Below, one piece after another: positions 54,755 through 64,000 of a stretch of DNA of 64,000 nt. The notes under the pieces were generated by a model that saw only the letters and a program-made list of their open reading frames with translations, was not told the DNA's origin and searched no databases. This DNA comes from Acheta domesticus (lineage: Eukaryota > Arthropoda > Insecta > Orthoptera > Gryllidae), in NCBI GenBank assembly GCA_031308135.1, contig JAHLJT010000631.1, positions 196,840,685-196,904,684 on the forward strand, given 5' to 3'. Positions within the stretch are counted from its first letter, which is position 1, and each line of letters begins with the position of its first letter. Both the position numbers and the translations under genes were made by a program.

Positions 54755-55395
54755 TATTGATTGATTGTTTAGAGTATCCGTGAGCGTCAACTGCTTAAGT
54801 ATTTTTAGTCCCGTAAGTGTAGTGCATGTTTAACGCGGGAGGTGGCAGTGATCTTTGATCATCGGTGGATCATGAGATTCGACGCAAAATTACACGCTGG
54901 ATTGCGTGGCTTTCTTCATCCAAGTATCTCCCACCAGCGGGGCATCGCCTCAGGGGGATAAACTCCAGCTACCAACATCCGGCACCGGTGAGATACGGCG
55001 CCGACCTAAACGTCGTCTTCCTGGATTTTTCACATCCAGGTATCTCCCACCATTGGGGCACCGCCTCAGCCGGGACAAGCTCTAAGCTACCGTATGGTCC
55101 ACCGACATGTGTGATAGTGTAGTGCATGTAAGAGTGAGGTAAGTAAGCGGTGAAAATAGGACAAGGAAGAACAAGAAGAAGAGATCGCTCGCGGTCCGTG
55201 GACCGTTTGTTGGGGTACTGCTCCGGCATTCGCCCGGAGTTGATCGACGATATCACGTAAAACTGTCAGTCAATGCAACCCACAGCTAGAATTACCCTTC
55301 AGATAGTGGTTGAATTCGACTTCCAGGCATTGTCGAATATCCTGTCACCCAATCTTGTTCTGGCGTCTTCTTCTGTTGCCGACACAACGGTGAGT
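54755..55395 (-). mobile_element. S1 SINE with internal duplication
   Basis: It begins with the inverted tail (ATTGATTGATTG) and GAGCGTCAACTGCTTAAG, and continues to the 5' TCTAGCTGTGGGTTG/GAATTCAACC side near 55320-55395. The CATCCA(A/G)GTATCTCCCACCA block occurs twice (about 54916 and 55027), the second followed by the normal GGGACAAGCTCTAAGC. This copy therefore carries a duplicated 3' segment of about 110 bp. Confidence 0.8.
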
Positions 55396-56154
55396 CACCC
55401 TTCCATCAACTCATGCGGGTAGCTTCATATCACCTAATAATTCTTAGAATTAACGCTAAAACGGCAGGATCTAAACATACCAGTGGCGTAGCGTCAATGG
55501 ATGTGACTGATGCTTCGCATCCCTTCGTTATTCGGTTGGTTTTTATAATTTCTAATGTTTACAATATATGTTTTTCATTTTCTTCATGTAAAAATATATT
55601 GTCCTTTTTTGGGCGCTTCAGACCACTGTAACAGTTACATTACCTGGTTCTGTAACACTTGGTTTTGCATAAGATAATCCCGTTCGTCCTATATATTTTA
55701 TTCTGCTGCTAGGCCAACGACTTTCGAGAAGGTTACCTTCTGGAAATAAGGGCTTAAAATCACGTGACTGCTACGATTCCGCAAACGCATCTGGTATACA
55801 GCGAAGCCTTGAATCCAAAAATTGCATTCATTGGTTTCCAGTCTCGGTAGCGTATGAATATGACGGAAGCAGTTCAAATTTTCTTCACCAGGGGGATTTG
55901 CTTTTGTAGCAGTTAAAAAACAACTTTTTCTTCAAGCTTCTAGACAATGTTGTTAAGTTGGAATTTTTTATAATTAGGGTCAGTCGAAGCTTTTATGATT
56001 CAGAAAAGCAAATTTTCCACTTTATCTTCTGTACCTTTGTCCACAAACACATGAAAAAATTGAATACATGCTTTTTGGTGCTAAAGACGTATAGGAATTA
56101 AAAAATTAAGACATACCATAAGCCATGAACAAAATTTAAAATTGTACATCAAAT
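55396..56154. other. AT-rich DNA, no gene seen
   Basis: No recognisable repeat or gene. Confidence 0.5.
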
Positions 56155-56228
56155 TATCCCCATCTAATGGGGGTTTCCCCAATCTGGTATCTCCCACCAA
56201 CAAGACACCATCCCAGCCAGGTAAACTC

Positions 56229-57523
56229 TAAAGGCCCCTACACACGTACCAATTTGTCGGGCCGAGATTGTACGCTTCGCTACACACGGTCCAACCAAGA
56301 ACCCAATTTATCAGTAGTGCTCCAAGTTTCCGCGAGGAAAGTACTGGAAAGTAGCTCTGTTGTTCTTTGAGTGTTCTCGCGTCGTTTGTGTCGTCGTCTA
56401 TTGTGGTGTGCTTCTATTGCGATTTTTTTTCTGCTGCTGCAGCCGCTCCGCAATAATCGCCCTTTCCTGCTTGTTTCCATTGTTCCTATTATCCTAATCT
56501 AGTCTTAGTAATAAAGCTCTAAAGCTAAAACACGAATGAATTGATTTACTAAAAAGAGAAACTTGAAAAAATATACAAATGTTACCTTCACCAAAGAAAA
56601 AAATTAAAACACTAATTAACAAAACTAATATTACAAATGAAAGAAATTATATGACTTCCGAAATTTAAACACAAACTTACTGAAAATAACCTACAGCGAA
56701 AAAACTACCCTAACATAACTTACTTTAAAAATAAAGAAAAATCTAAACGCGAATTAGCAAAACTACAACGAATGAAATAAAATATCTTAACTGAAATAAC
56801 AACAACAAAAATAACCAATTAAATTATAAATTAAATTCTACTTCAGTGTGTAAAAAAATTATTAAATTCCTCTGTGACACAAAATTAGACAAATATTATG
56901 TAATAATACCTTTCTTGTTACAAAAAATGCACATGCCTCTAATATTGAATGTAATCATTATTGAAAGTTTTATATTGTTTAGTGATAATGTTAAATATTT
57001 CTCTGTAAACAAAACTGTAAATTTTAATTTGTAAATTAGATTTTGATCGCTTATGACCAAGAAGTTGCACAGCGATCTAAAATAAATTAAAATAAATAAA
57101 TAAATAAAAGTAACCAACAACAAAAAATAAGGGAACTGGAAGCAGAAACACGGCAAAATGCAAGCAGCGCAAGAAAAGGACCACGATGTAAGATAAATCT
57201 TATATATAATAATTATAATATACATCTTATACCGTGAAAAGGACGCAACAGAAGTGACAGAGAATCGGGCACGATGGAGCACGTGGATGGCGAAATCTGT
57301 GGAAATTAGTAAAAACTTAAGCGCTGTCGTAGGCAGTTGGCGCAACCACGCTACACACTACACAATTTGTCGGACTGTGTGTGGGGGAATCGGCTGTCGG
57401 GTGTCGGAGCCAACCAACCGCCCGACCAAAATTTCTGTTGGACGACTTGCCTCCACACGATACAATTTGTTGGATCGGCAGTCCGTTCGGACCGACAAAT
57501 TGGTACGTGTGTAGGAACCTTAA
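56229..57523. repeat. TAA target-site duplication pair
   Basis: TAA at 56229-56231 and 57521-57523 flank the Harbinger-type insert; the uninterrupted S1 sequence needs only one TAA. Confidence 0.8.
56232..57520. mobile_element. PIF/Harbinger-type transposon, non-autonomous
   Basis: The 1289-bp element has 33-bp inverted ends, three mismatches by eye, starting AGG(CC/TT)CCTACACACGTACC and continuing AATTTGTCGG. A TAA duplication flanks it. TWA target sites with GC-starting ends fit PIF/Harbinger (family knowledge). Secondary copies of the ACAATTTGTCGGA motif lie near the right end (57362, 57460). The interior is AT-rich. A short minus-strand stretch at about 56300-56470, rich in Arg/Lys, might be a transposase relic, but I cannot support it. 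Inserted into an S1 SINE, so it is younger than that copy. Confidence 0.88.
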
Positions 57524-58097
57524 GCTTCTGGTTGGTCTCCCGACATATGAGGTAGTGTAGTGCATGTTTGTATGTATTTAAGTGTGTATTTAAGTAAAGG
57601 ATTGGGATAAGATATCGAAGAGAAAGAAAGCATCGCGCGCGGTCCATGGCCCAGTTTTGGGAGTACTGCTAAGGCGTTCGCGTGGTTTTGACCTAAGAAA
57701 CCACGTAAAACTACCTATTCGAGCAGCCTGTCGCTAGAATTCTGTTCCAGACAGCGGCTGAATTCGACGTAGCTTTGTAGCTAGTTCGAATCCTGCCACA
57801 GTCGGGACTCGAACCCAAGGGACTCCCGGTGAGAGGCACTGCAGTGACATCACTTGATGCCTCGATCCAACGAAGGCGGTTATATTTCTTAAGAAGTAAT
57901 CTGTATTTTGAACTTTTTTCATTTTTGAAGATACAGCTTTTCTGGGTACCCCAGTTACAGGATGCATTAGTGGCAGAATCACGAAATCTATGTATACTTT
58001 CATTGACGCATCAAGAAGCCCGTAATGATGGATCTGTAATATTTTAACATACAATTCAGGGGCTGACCGTTCCAAGTTTCGATGCAGTACGAAACTA

Positions 58098-58787
58098 TTA
58101 TCTCGCTACTGTGTAGAGAGAAAGTTATGTAATGCTGCGCGAAAAACGGGCCTATTTTTGGGAGGAAATCTCTTGCAAACTCTAACTAAATTTAGAAAAC
58201 AATCCTCTAAAACTTGGTGTAGACAGTATCCATGTTTTGTGGGTCCGTGACACCGAAAAATCGATTGACAGCAAAACGTGTCCGTTCGTCTGTAAACAAC
58301 GCTAGCGGCTAAACCGTTCAACCGATTTTCTCCAAAAATGATATTCCCCAATTGATCTGACTGATGTCGCGGCCTCTTGAATTTGAAATCAATATTTTAA
58401 TTTTGGGGTACTTTACATCAAACCCCTTAAACATTTTCAAAATTTTGAAAAAATGTTTCCAGCGTTTTGGATTAAATTTTATTGTTGGATAACATGAAGG
58501 ACTTGTAAGAGAATGATGCAGGTCTCATGATCGTTGAAAACCTCGATTTTTCGAAAATTGAAAAAATTCAAAATGTGCTAGTTGTCTTTCTACAACTACA
58601 ATTATGTAGATGGAGATTTTTTCCCTTAATGAAATCTCTTTCTTAATATATTTTCTCAGTATATTTTGATATAAGGTGATGGATTTTTTGGAAATTTTAC
58701 TGTTTTTAGAAATTTTTTGGAAGTACTTTTTGCGTAATTTCGCGTTAAAATACGGCAAGAAAGAGCGTGCTGTTTTAACACCACTAG
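58098..58787 (+). mobile_element. HINE element, both ends present
   Basis: Starts TTATCTCGCTACTG and carries GAGAGAAAGTTATGTAATGCTGCGCG. Ends GTGCTGTTTTAACACCACTAG, followed by TT. The last 50 bp fold: GTTAAAATACGGCA pairs with TGCTGTTTTAAC with two bulges, a stronger 3' hairpin than in the other copies. At 690 bp it lacks the internal 302-bp repeats and resembles the copy at 30003 without its minisatellite. Confidence 0.75.
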
Positions 58788-61215
58788 TTAAATGCTTCGC
58801 ATTTTCTAATACAGAATGTTTGCACTGTATTAGCTAGTTTATACATATTACACTAGCAGAACCTGGCAGACATACGAACATTGTACATGACCTTATTCCA
58901 AGATATGTTTTTAAACAATAGATTTTATTTTAAAAAATCCGAAAGACGGCGCCACTCCAGCGCCGACTTCACGCTCCGTCAATGCTGCTGGTATTCTCAA
59001 TCGCTTTCGTATTCTCGAATCTGCTGCAATCGCCCCTCGCTGTCGTCTCCTAGCTCTGCATTAGTTTCGTCCGGTCTACATTCTACGCCGCCCGCTCGTC
59101 CTGTCCTGCTCGACCCTGCCCTACAATACACGGCAACGCCCCTCAGCAATGAAGCCCAGGTGGATTCGGAATTGCATTTAACTGAACTACCATTGTTGCT
59201 GCAGCGCAATCTAGTGGAGTGTTACAACAATATATAATATGGCCAATATGCAATATGGATATACATATGTCTCGAAAATCCTACCCATGTATTTTCGTAT
59301 ATCTGCCGAAGTCTGCTAGTGTAGTAAGAGAGAGAGAGATTAAACAGTAGACTAATTGATGAGTGATGAATAGCATAAAGGTCATTTAAAAATCGATCAA
59401 TAGATTTTTCAATTACATTTTTTAATATTTAATAGACGTAAACTTCACTGAGAATGCCTTATTAATAATTTAGAAAATGAGAAAAAGATCGTTGATTGTG
59501 AGAAGTAATACTTTAAAGACTCCTCACCTCTTTGGAGTAAGCTGAAGGGTCGTTTTTTGCCTCTTCTGAAAAATACTGAATTGAAATTGATGTCTGAATA
59601 ATGCATGGAAAGCGATAAGGCTCAGAAAAATTTATTTCCTCAATATTTTTACATACCAGCAAATAGGCCTATTTCTGCGAATTACCATCGCCCACGTTCA
59701 TCCAAAGCTTGACATCTTTCGCAAAAGTCATATTGCCAAGCATTTCTACTAGAACTTAAGAACTAAAGCAATTGATAACAACATGTGACAGTTCAGAAAT
59801 TTGGTTTACGTGAAAAAAATGATTTTCGTGTCGGTTTCATATTGTAATCACGACAAACCATTTTCGATAGTTTTGACAATGGAATCGGCCACAATTTTAA
59901 ATCTGTAGAAATAGTTCAAATTGATGTCCTTTAATTCTTTAGTGAAATTTGAGGTCTTTTCAGTTTGGATTCACTGATGATGAAAGGATTCCCTTGTTAT
60001 GATCTCTGTAATTTATGTTATTTGCCTTTGATGGTATTAAATACCTTTAAAATGGAATTATGATAACACGCGCTTTATTCGATGTAGATAGTCGGAGGAT
60101 CTTGTTTGTATGTCGGATGATCTTGTTTGTAATCATTTCAAAAGCAAATTACAATTTTTTTATTAAACGTGTCATGATAAACACGTCAAAAATCATTACA
60201 CACACATGTCGACACTACCACGCCGTTCACAAATGATTTCATTTTCCAATATCTTCATTAACTTTTCTGAGAGGTATTTGTTATATTTCAGGTCTTATAA
60301 TATTTTACACATCATTATACGTATTGTTTTGCCTAAATCAAGTATACAAGTACCTATATCAAATATTCGTAGTAATATACAGTTAGTCGGCTGGATTATT
60401 ATTATAATATTCACTGACTCAACATTTTTCATATCTAATTTTATACGTAACATTTATTCATTTTCTCAAGTAATGAAATGTTTCAATGCCCTTTACACTT
60501 ACTGTTCAACTACAATAATATATGAAATACACTAATTACAAATTTAAATTTAATACACTACAAACATTGGAGCAATTTCACTGGGAGCTAAATAGCTTGA
60601 GACAAAAAAGAATTAAAATATGGATAATAATTTATTCTAAAAGAAACGTAATTGCAAAATTTGCTATTCACACTGACTTTCTCAAATCTTCTCCAGCTAT
60701 CGGCTTTCAGTAAAGGGAGTGGAGTTCGTCCCAACGATCTTATAAAGGATTTCAGAACGTTGCACAAAGTATGTAGTTCTGTGGGTTCGTCGAAGAACTT
60801 AGAGAGGCAAACAGCAAAGACCGAACTTTGCGAAAACTAACTGCATTTCCTAAGGAGGTTGCGAAGTTAAAGTTTCCAAACTCTTCGCATACACATAGAT
60901 AATGCCTCGCAGTTTCTTAGTAAAGTGCCTATGCGGAACATAATGAATTGTTCCACACCTTTAAAGATGTTTAACTAATGAGGACTTTGAAGGAAGATTT
61001 GTACAAGCCATTTGTTCTCACACAAGATCATAGATTGATGATATTACGAAAACTTTCTTCTTATGGTGAATTAATATTAGAATTCGTATGTTCGTTTGAG
61101 ACGATCATGATCCGCTGGTTTACATTCAAATATGGATCCGCTTCTTATCCTTTCGCATCCGTAGTGAACGTTTTTGGATCTTGTGAAATAATCACAAATG
61201 ACCTGCAAAATTAAA
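58788..61215. other. Mostly AT-rich DNA, unassigned ORF in a GC-richer patch
   Basis: 58935-59240 is less AT-rich and holds a 118-codon plus frame (58881-59237), Ser/Leu/Pro-rich without recognisable domain. An (AG)n run lies at 59327-59338. Frames at 60206-60535 and 60978-61214 are AT-rich and unassigned. Confidence 0.4.
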
Positions 61216-61660
61216 CTAGTGACGCTACAAGAACATGTACTTTCTCGCACAATTTTAGTTTGGAATTTTCAAAAATTCACAGACTCCAACGAAACAGACA
61301 CCTGCGCCATTTTTGAAGTGTCCTTTGGTCTAGTTGAGAAAAAATAAAAATTAGGAGCTGTTTCTGAAGAAAAATGTTTTAAAAATTGTCTTTATTTGTA
61401 TTAACTAACTAATTGTGGACTACTAAGTTCATTTGAAGAAATAACTCTCTCATCAATACTGTAGTTACAGGAAGACGACGACGGAATTTTATTATTACAT
61501 TTTAATAATAAAATATAATAAATAATAATAATAATAATAAATAATTTTCCAAAATTCAAAGTTAAGAGAGAAAATTGAGTCTCTGCCGCCTTCGTAAGTG
61601 TATTTTATTCTATTCTTACAAGAAATTTAAAAAACTTTATTTTCGAGTAGAGTGAAGAAC
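61216..61660 (-). mobile_element. HINE element, 3' part
   Basis: Left to right it starts CTAGTGACGCTAC and the inverted subterminal motif ACTTTCTCGC, as at 53431. The AT-rich family body follows, with GTGTATTTTATTCTATTC(TT)AC and ACAAGAAATTTAAA. A short (AAT)n tract lies at 61522-61545. The 5' end is absent; the sequence turns into an oppositely oriented copy near 61670. Confidence 0.65.
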
Positions 61661-61664
61661 GCTA

Positions 61665-62379
61665 AAATGGCTTAGGTAGGAGTTTCGTCTAAATTTTCGA
61701 AAATTGCTTCCTACAACTACAGTAACACTACAGAATGCAAGAAGAATTTCTGATTTTTCTTCTGAATAAAATCTGTTCTTTAAAATTATACCTTTATTTG
61801 AGAACATGTATATTTTTTTCAAAATATTGTTTCTCCGAAATTCTGAGAGAAATATGGGCAATAGAAAAAAATTTAAAAAGAGGTTTTTCTTCCAAATCGC
61901 AACATTTTCTTTTCCTAAAACTTTTTTAACGGGTAGTGCTAAATACACTAAATTACATGAAACATACGTCAGTTTCGAATTTTTTTTTTAAATTACACAA
62001 AAGTCTTGTTTTAAATATCTCACTATTTACTTTATATTTACGTTAAGGACACTTTCTATACATTGCATTTGAAAACACGGTTGCTTTGAATAATTTCTCA
62101 TAAAGTTTCTCAAAAACTCAAAACTTTTCTGTCAAAATGAGCTCGAAATTTCGTATTTTCAGAAACGCTCAAACATTTCCTTTTTCAATGAAATGTTTTA
62201 CTCTTCTTAAATCATACATCATTTCTAATGTTAGGGGACAGAAAACTGAGAAAATGTGAAAGAAGGTCAGGTAGCAGCTGGAATGAAGGCGGGCTATAAC
62301 GAAAATCTAGCCTAGACTAAAAAGATAAGAAAACCAACTAGTGCGAGGAAGTCTCTCTGCCGTTCTGTAGCATCACTAG
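61665..62379 (+). mobile_element. HINE element, 3' part, opposite orientation
   Basis: From about 61690 (TTTTCGAAAATTG..CTACAACTACAGT) it matches the plus-oriented copies. It includes CTCAAAACTTTTCTGTC..AATGAGCTCGAAATTTCG and ends GCGAGGAAGTCTCTCTGCCGT...GTAGCATCACTAG (62379) followed by TT. With the copy at 61216 it forms a head-to-head pair with outward-facing CTAG ends. Confidence 0.65.
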
Positions 62380-63601
62380 TTTCCCACGTTTCATGGTTGC
62401 TAAGAAAACCGAGTAACAATGAGACGCATTTTTAACATCAGTTTCTCAAAACTCCGCTTTTCGAATGTTCGCCCAGCGTATTGGCAATCACATACATAAG
62501 AAAGATCGGTCTCGCAGAAAATTTTATTGTGCAATAAAAGGAATTTCGATATCCGTACACAGAGGCCAACGTCTCTTCGTAGTTTATTGAATATCCTTGG
62601 TTACCATTCCCCGGTATTGTGATCATACGTACGCTATATTGTCGATTTTGTATTCGGAATGCGGAGAAACTTATCACTCGTTATACGTTTATAGGACTTC
62701 CTTCCGTAAACTCCAACGATTTCGTAATTCAGAAAAATTCTTACATGTTCATTAGGTAGCGTTTAAATTAAAAGGTAAAATTGAAGGGAAGGAGGGAAGA
62801 AGACCTACGTGGAAGAGACATATACTCACCTAAAAACCCTTTTTAATGTCACAGAACTCTAATAAAAACTTGCACCTGCAAAATGGGTAAAAATACTCGA
62901 AAATTAAAGAAAAGGATATTGTGAGAATGTAAATTTTCTGAACTGTCAGTATCGTTATTATAAGTTACATTTTACATTTATTAAAAAGTCATGTTTTCAA
63001 ACAACATAGTAGTAAATGTTATGAAGTATTTAATTTTTCTCCTGTGCTAAACTGTACTGTCAAATTGATTTGAATAACCTCATCTATGTCTGGGTACTGA
63101 ATACAAAAGTACGGAAGTAGCAGGATACGCCTCAGTCTTTTATGGTTAAAAAGCAATTGGTTATTTTTTGAAAATAGAAATCAATAGTGACTTACAAATT
63201 ATAATTTAAATATGATTTTATCGAGATACAATATGGTCAGTTTTACAATTTTTCATAAATTGCTTGTCTTATGTAATTATGTAATGTAATTATTTCCTTT
63301 AAATTTTAATCAAAACTATTGATGCATTTAGCTCAGCAAGATGTGAAAACGAAAAATGATCAGTTATCAACTGAAGAGCTTATTTCCAATGTTTATAAAT
63401 TCAAATTTGGTGATTTTTTCACTATTTTTAAAGCAAATAGTACTTTATACATTCATCGAAATCTATATGAGGTGTTGGCTCTCCATCCATATAGATTTTG
63501 ATGATAGAAGCGTCGTAAACACCGCACCATTTCCTATCATTATACATTCATATCACGTTGATTTATTCCTAAACTTTATTTTCATCTGTTTAACCCTAAA
63601 A
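62380..63601. other. AT-rich DNA, no gene seen
   Basis: Frames of 60-91 codons near 63319-63631 are AT-rich and unassigned. Confidence 0.5.
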
Positions 63602-64000
63602 CTGGCTGAGGTGGTTCAGGGCATCAACTAGTGTAATTGCAGTGCCTCTGACCGGAGGTCCTAAGTTTTGAGTACCGACGGTGGCAGGATTTTAGACGGT
63701 AGATAGCTGGACGAACGGTAGGTAGTTTTGACGGTAGGTTGCTGAGTCGAACTCTACCGCGGTCTGGAGGAGAATTCTAGCGGACGGCAGTTCTGATCGG
63801 TAGTTTTCCGTAGTTTCTCCATCCAATACTAGGCGAATGTCAGAGAAGTACCCTAAAAAACGGGACACGGACCGCTCGCGATCTTTCCTTCCTTTTCCTT
63901 CTCTTATCCTAGTCCCTTACTTACACACACTTACATGCCCTACACTATCATACATGACGGGAGACCATTCAGGAGCTTAGAAAGGTGTTCCGGCTGGGGT
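63602..64000 (+). mobile_element. S1 SINE, 5' part, cut by window end
   Basis: Starts with ACTGGCTGAGGTGGTTCAGG, which fits an RNA polymerase III A box (TGGCTGAGGTGG). GACCGGAGGTCCTAAG, a decayed B box and GGTGGCAGGATTTTAGAC follow, then the standard body to GACGGGAGACCATTCAGGAGC and GTGTTCCGGCTGGGG at the window edge. A small local duplication (GACGGTAG...GACGGTAGGTTGCTG) lies at 63694-63742. Confidence 0.85.

Larger units (their letters stand above)
56155..57880 (-). mobile_element. S1 SINE split by a Harbinger-type element
   Basis: 56155-56231 and 57524-57880 are the two halves of one S1 copy. GGTATCTCCCACC...GTAAACTCTAA ends the left part, and TAAGCTTCTGGTTGG resumes with the expected CTCTAAGCTTC order. 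The right half continues through CGCGCGCGGTCCATGGCCC and AATTCTGTTCCAGACAGCGG to a decayed B box and CATCACTTGATGCC head. The host reading is uninterrupted once the insert is removed. Confidence 0.85.

Noticed and set aside
60206..60535. 109-codon hydrophobic plus-strand ORF
   Set aside because: Very AT-rich, Ile/Phe/Asn/Ser-biased as expected by chance in such DNA; no motif.

Overview
This is eukaryotic, almost certainly arthropod (most likely insect) genomic DNA. It is AT-rich and has tRNA-derived SINEs, RTE-type LINE remnants, a mariner with TA target duplication, hAT and PIF/Harbinger-type elements, a foldback/Mutator-like element and a Helentron-associated (HINE/DINE-1-like) family. I find no intact, recognisable host protein-coding gene and no rRNA or functional tRNA gene. 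The window reads as a gene desert or long intron packed with transposable elements and studded with short GC/CpG-rich islands. The exact species cannot be read from the sequence.

Layout. 1-9 kb: a HINE copy (1812-3412, minus), an (AT)n tract, then a 3.24-kb element (5823-9061) with 336-bp, about 99% identical inverted arms, a 9-bp target duplication and tandem subterminal repeats. 9-17 kb: mostly AT-rich DNA, a GC island at 10.7 kb, a complete SINE with an 18-bp target duplication (13625-13855) and pieces of another SINE (here called S1). 17.2-19.3 kb: the largest CpG island, with an AT-rich homeodomain-site-like module inside it. 19.3-29 kb: tandem repeats of 142 and 388 bp, an RTE reverse-transcriptase tail, S1 pieces, smaller GC islands and a (GGAGC)n-type array. 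29.5-31.1 kb: two HINE fragments, one carrying a 63-bp minisatellite. 33.0-35.2 kb: a hAT element with perfect ends. 36.1-37.1 kb: a decayed mariner. 38.4-39.0 kb: two consecutive copies of another tRNA-derived SINE. 40.6-42.2 kb: a long S1 SINE followed by an RTE LINE remnant. 43.4-47.4 kb: a 4-kb hAT-like element carrying two HINEs placed end to end and another repeat. 48.6-55.4 kb: S1 copies, GC islands, an 18-bp minisatellite, one unassigned ORF and a short HINE. 56.2-57.9 kb: a Harbinger-type element inserted in an S1 SINE. 58.1-62.4 kb: HINE copies, including a head-to-head pair. 63.6-64 kb: an S1 SINE cut by the window end.

There is no operon or pathway to describe. What the sequence supports best is a stratigraphy of insertions (elements within elements, several with readable target duplications) and islands of GC-rich, possibly regulatory DNA. 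Every long open reading frame I examined lies in low-complexity or GC-rich DNA or in a transposon remnant, apart from a few short unassigned ORFs noted individually. S1 and HINE are labels used here only; boundaries given as approximate were placed by eye from alignment between copies.
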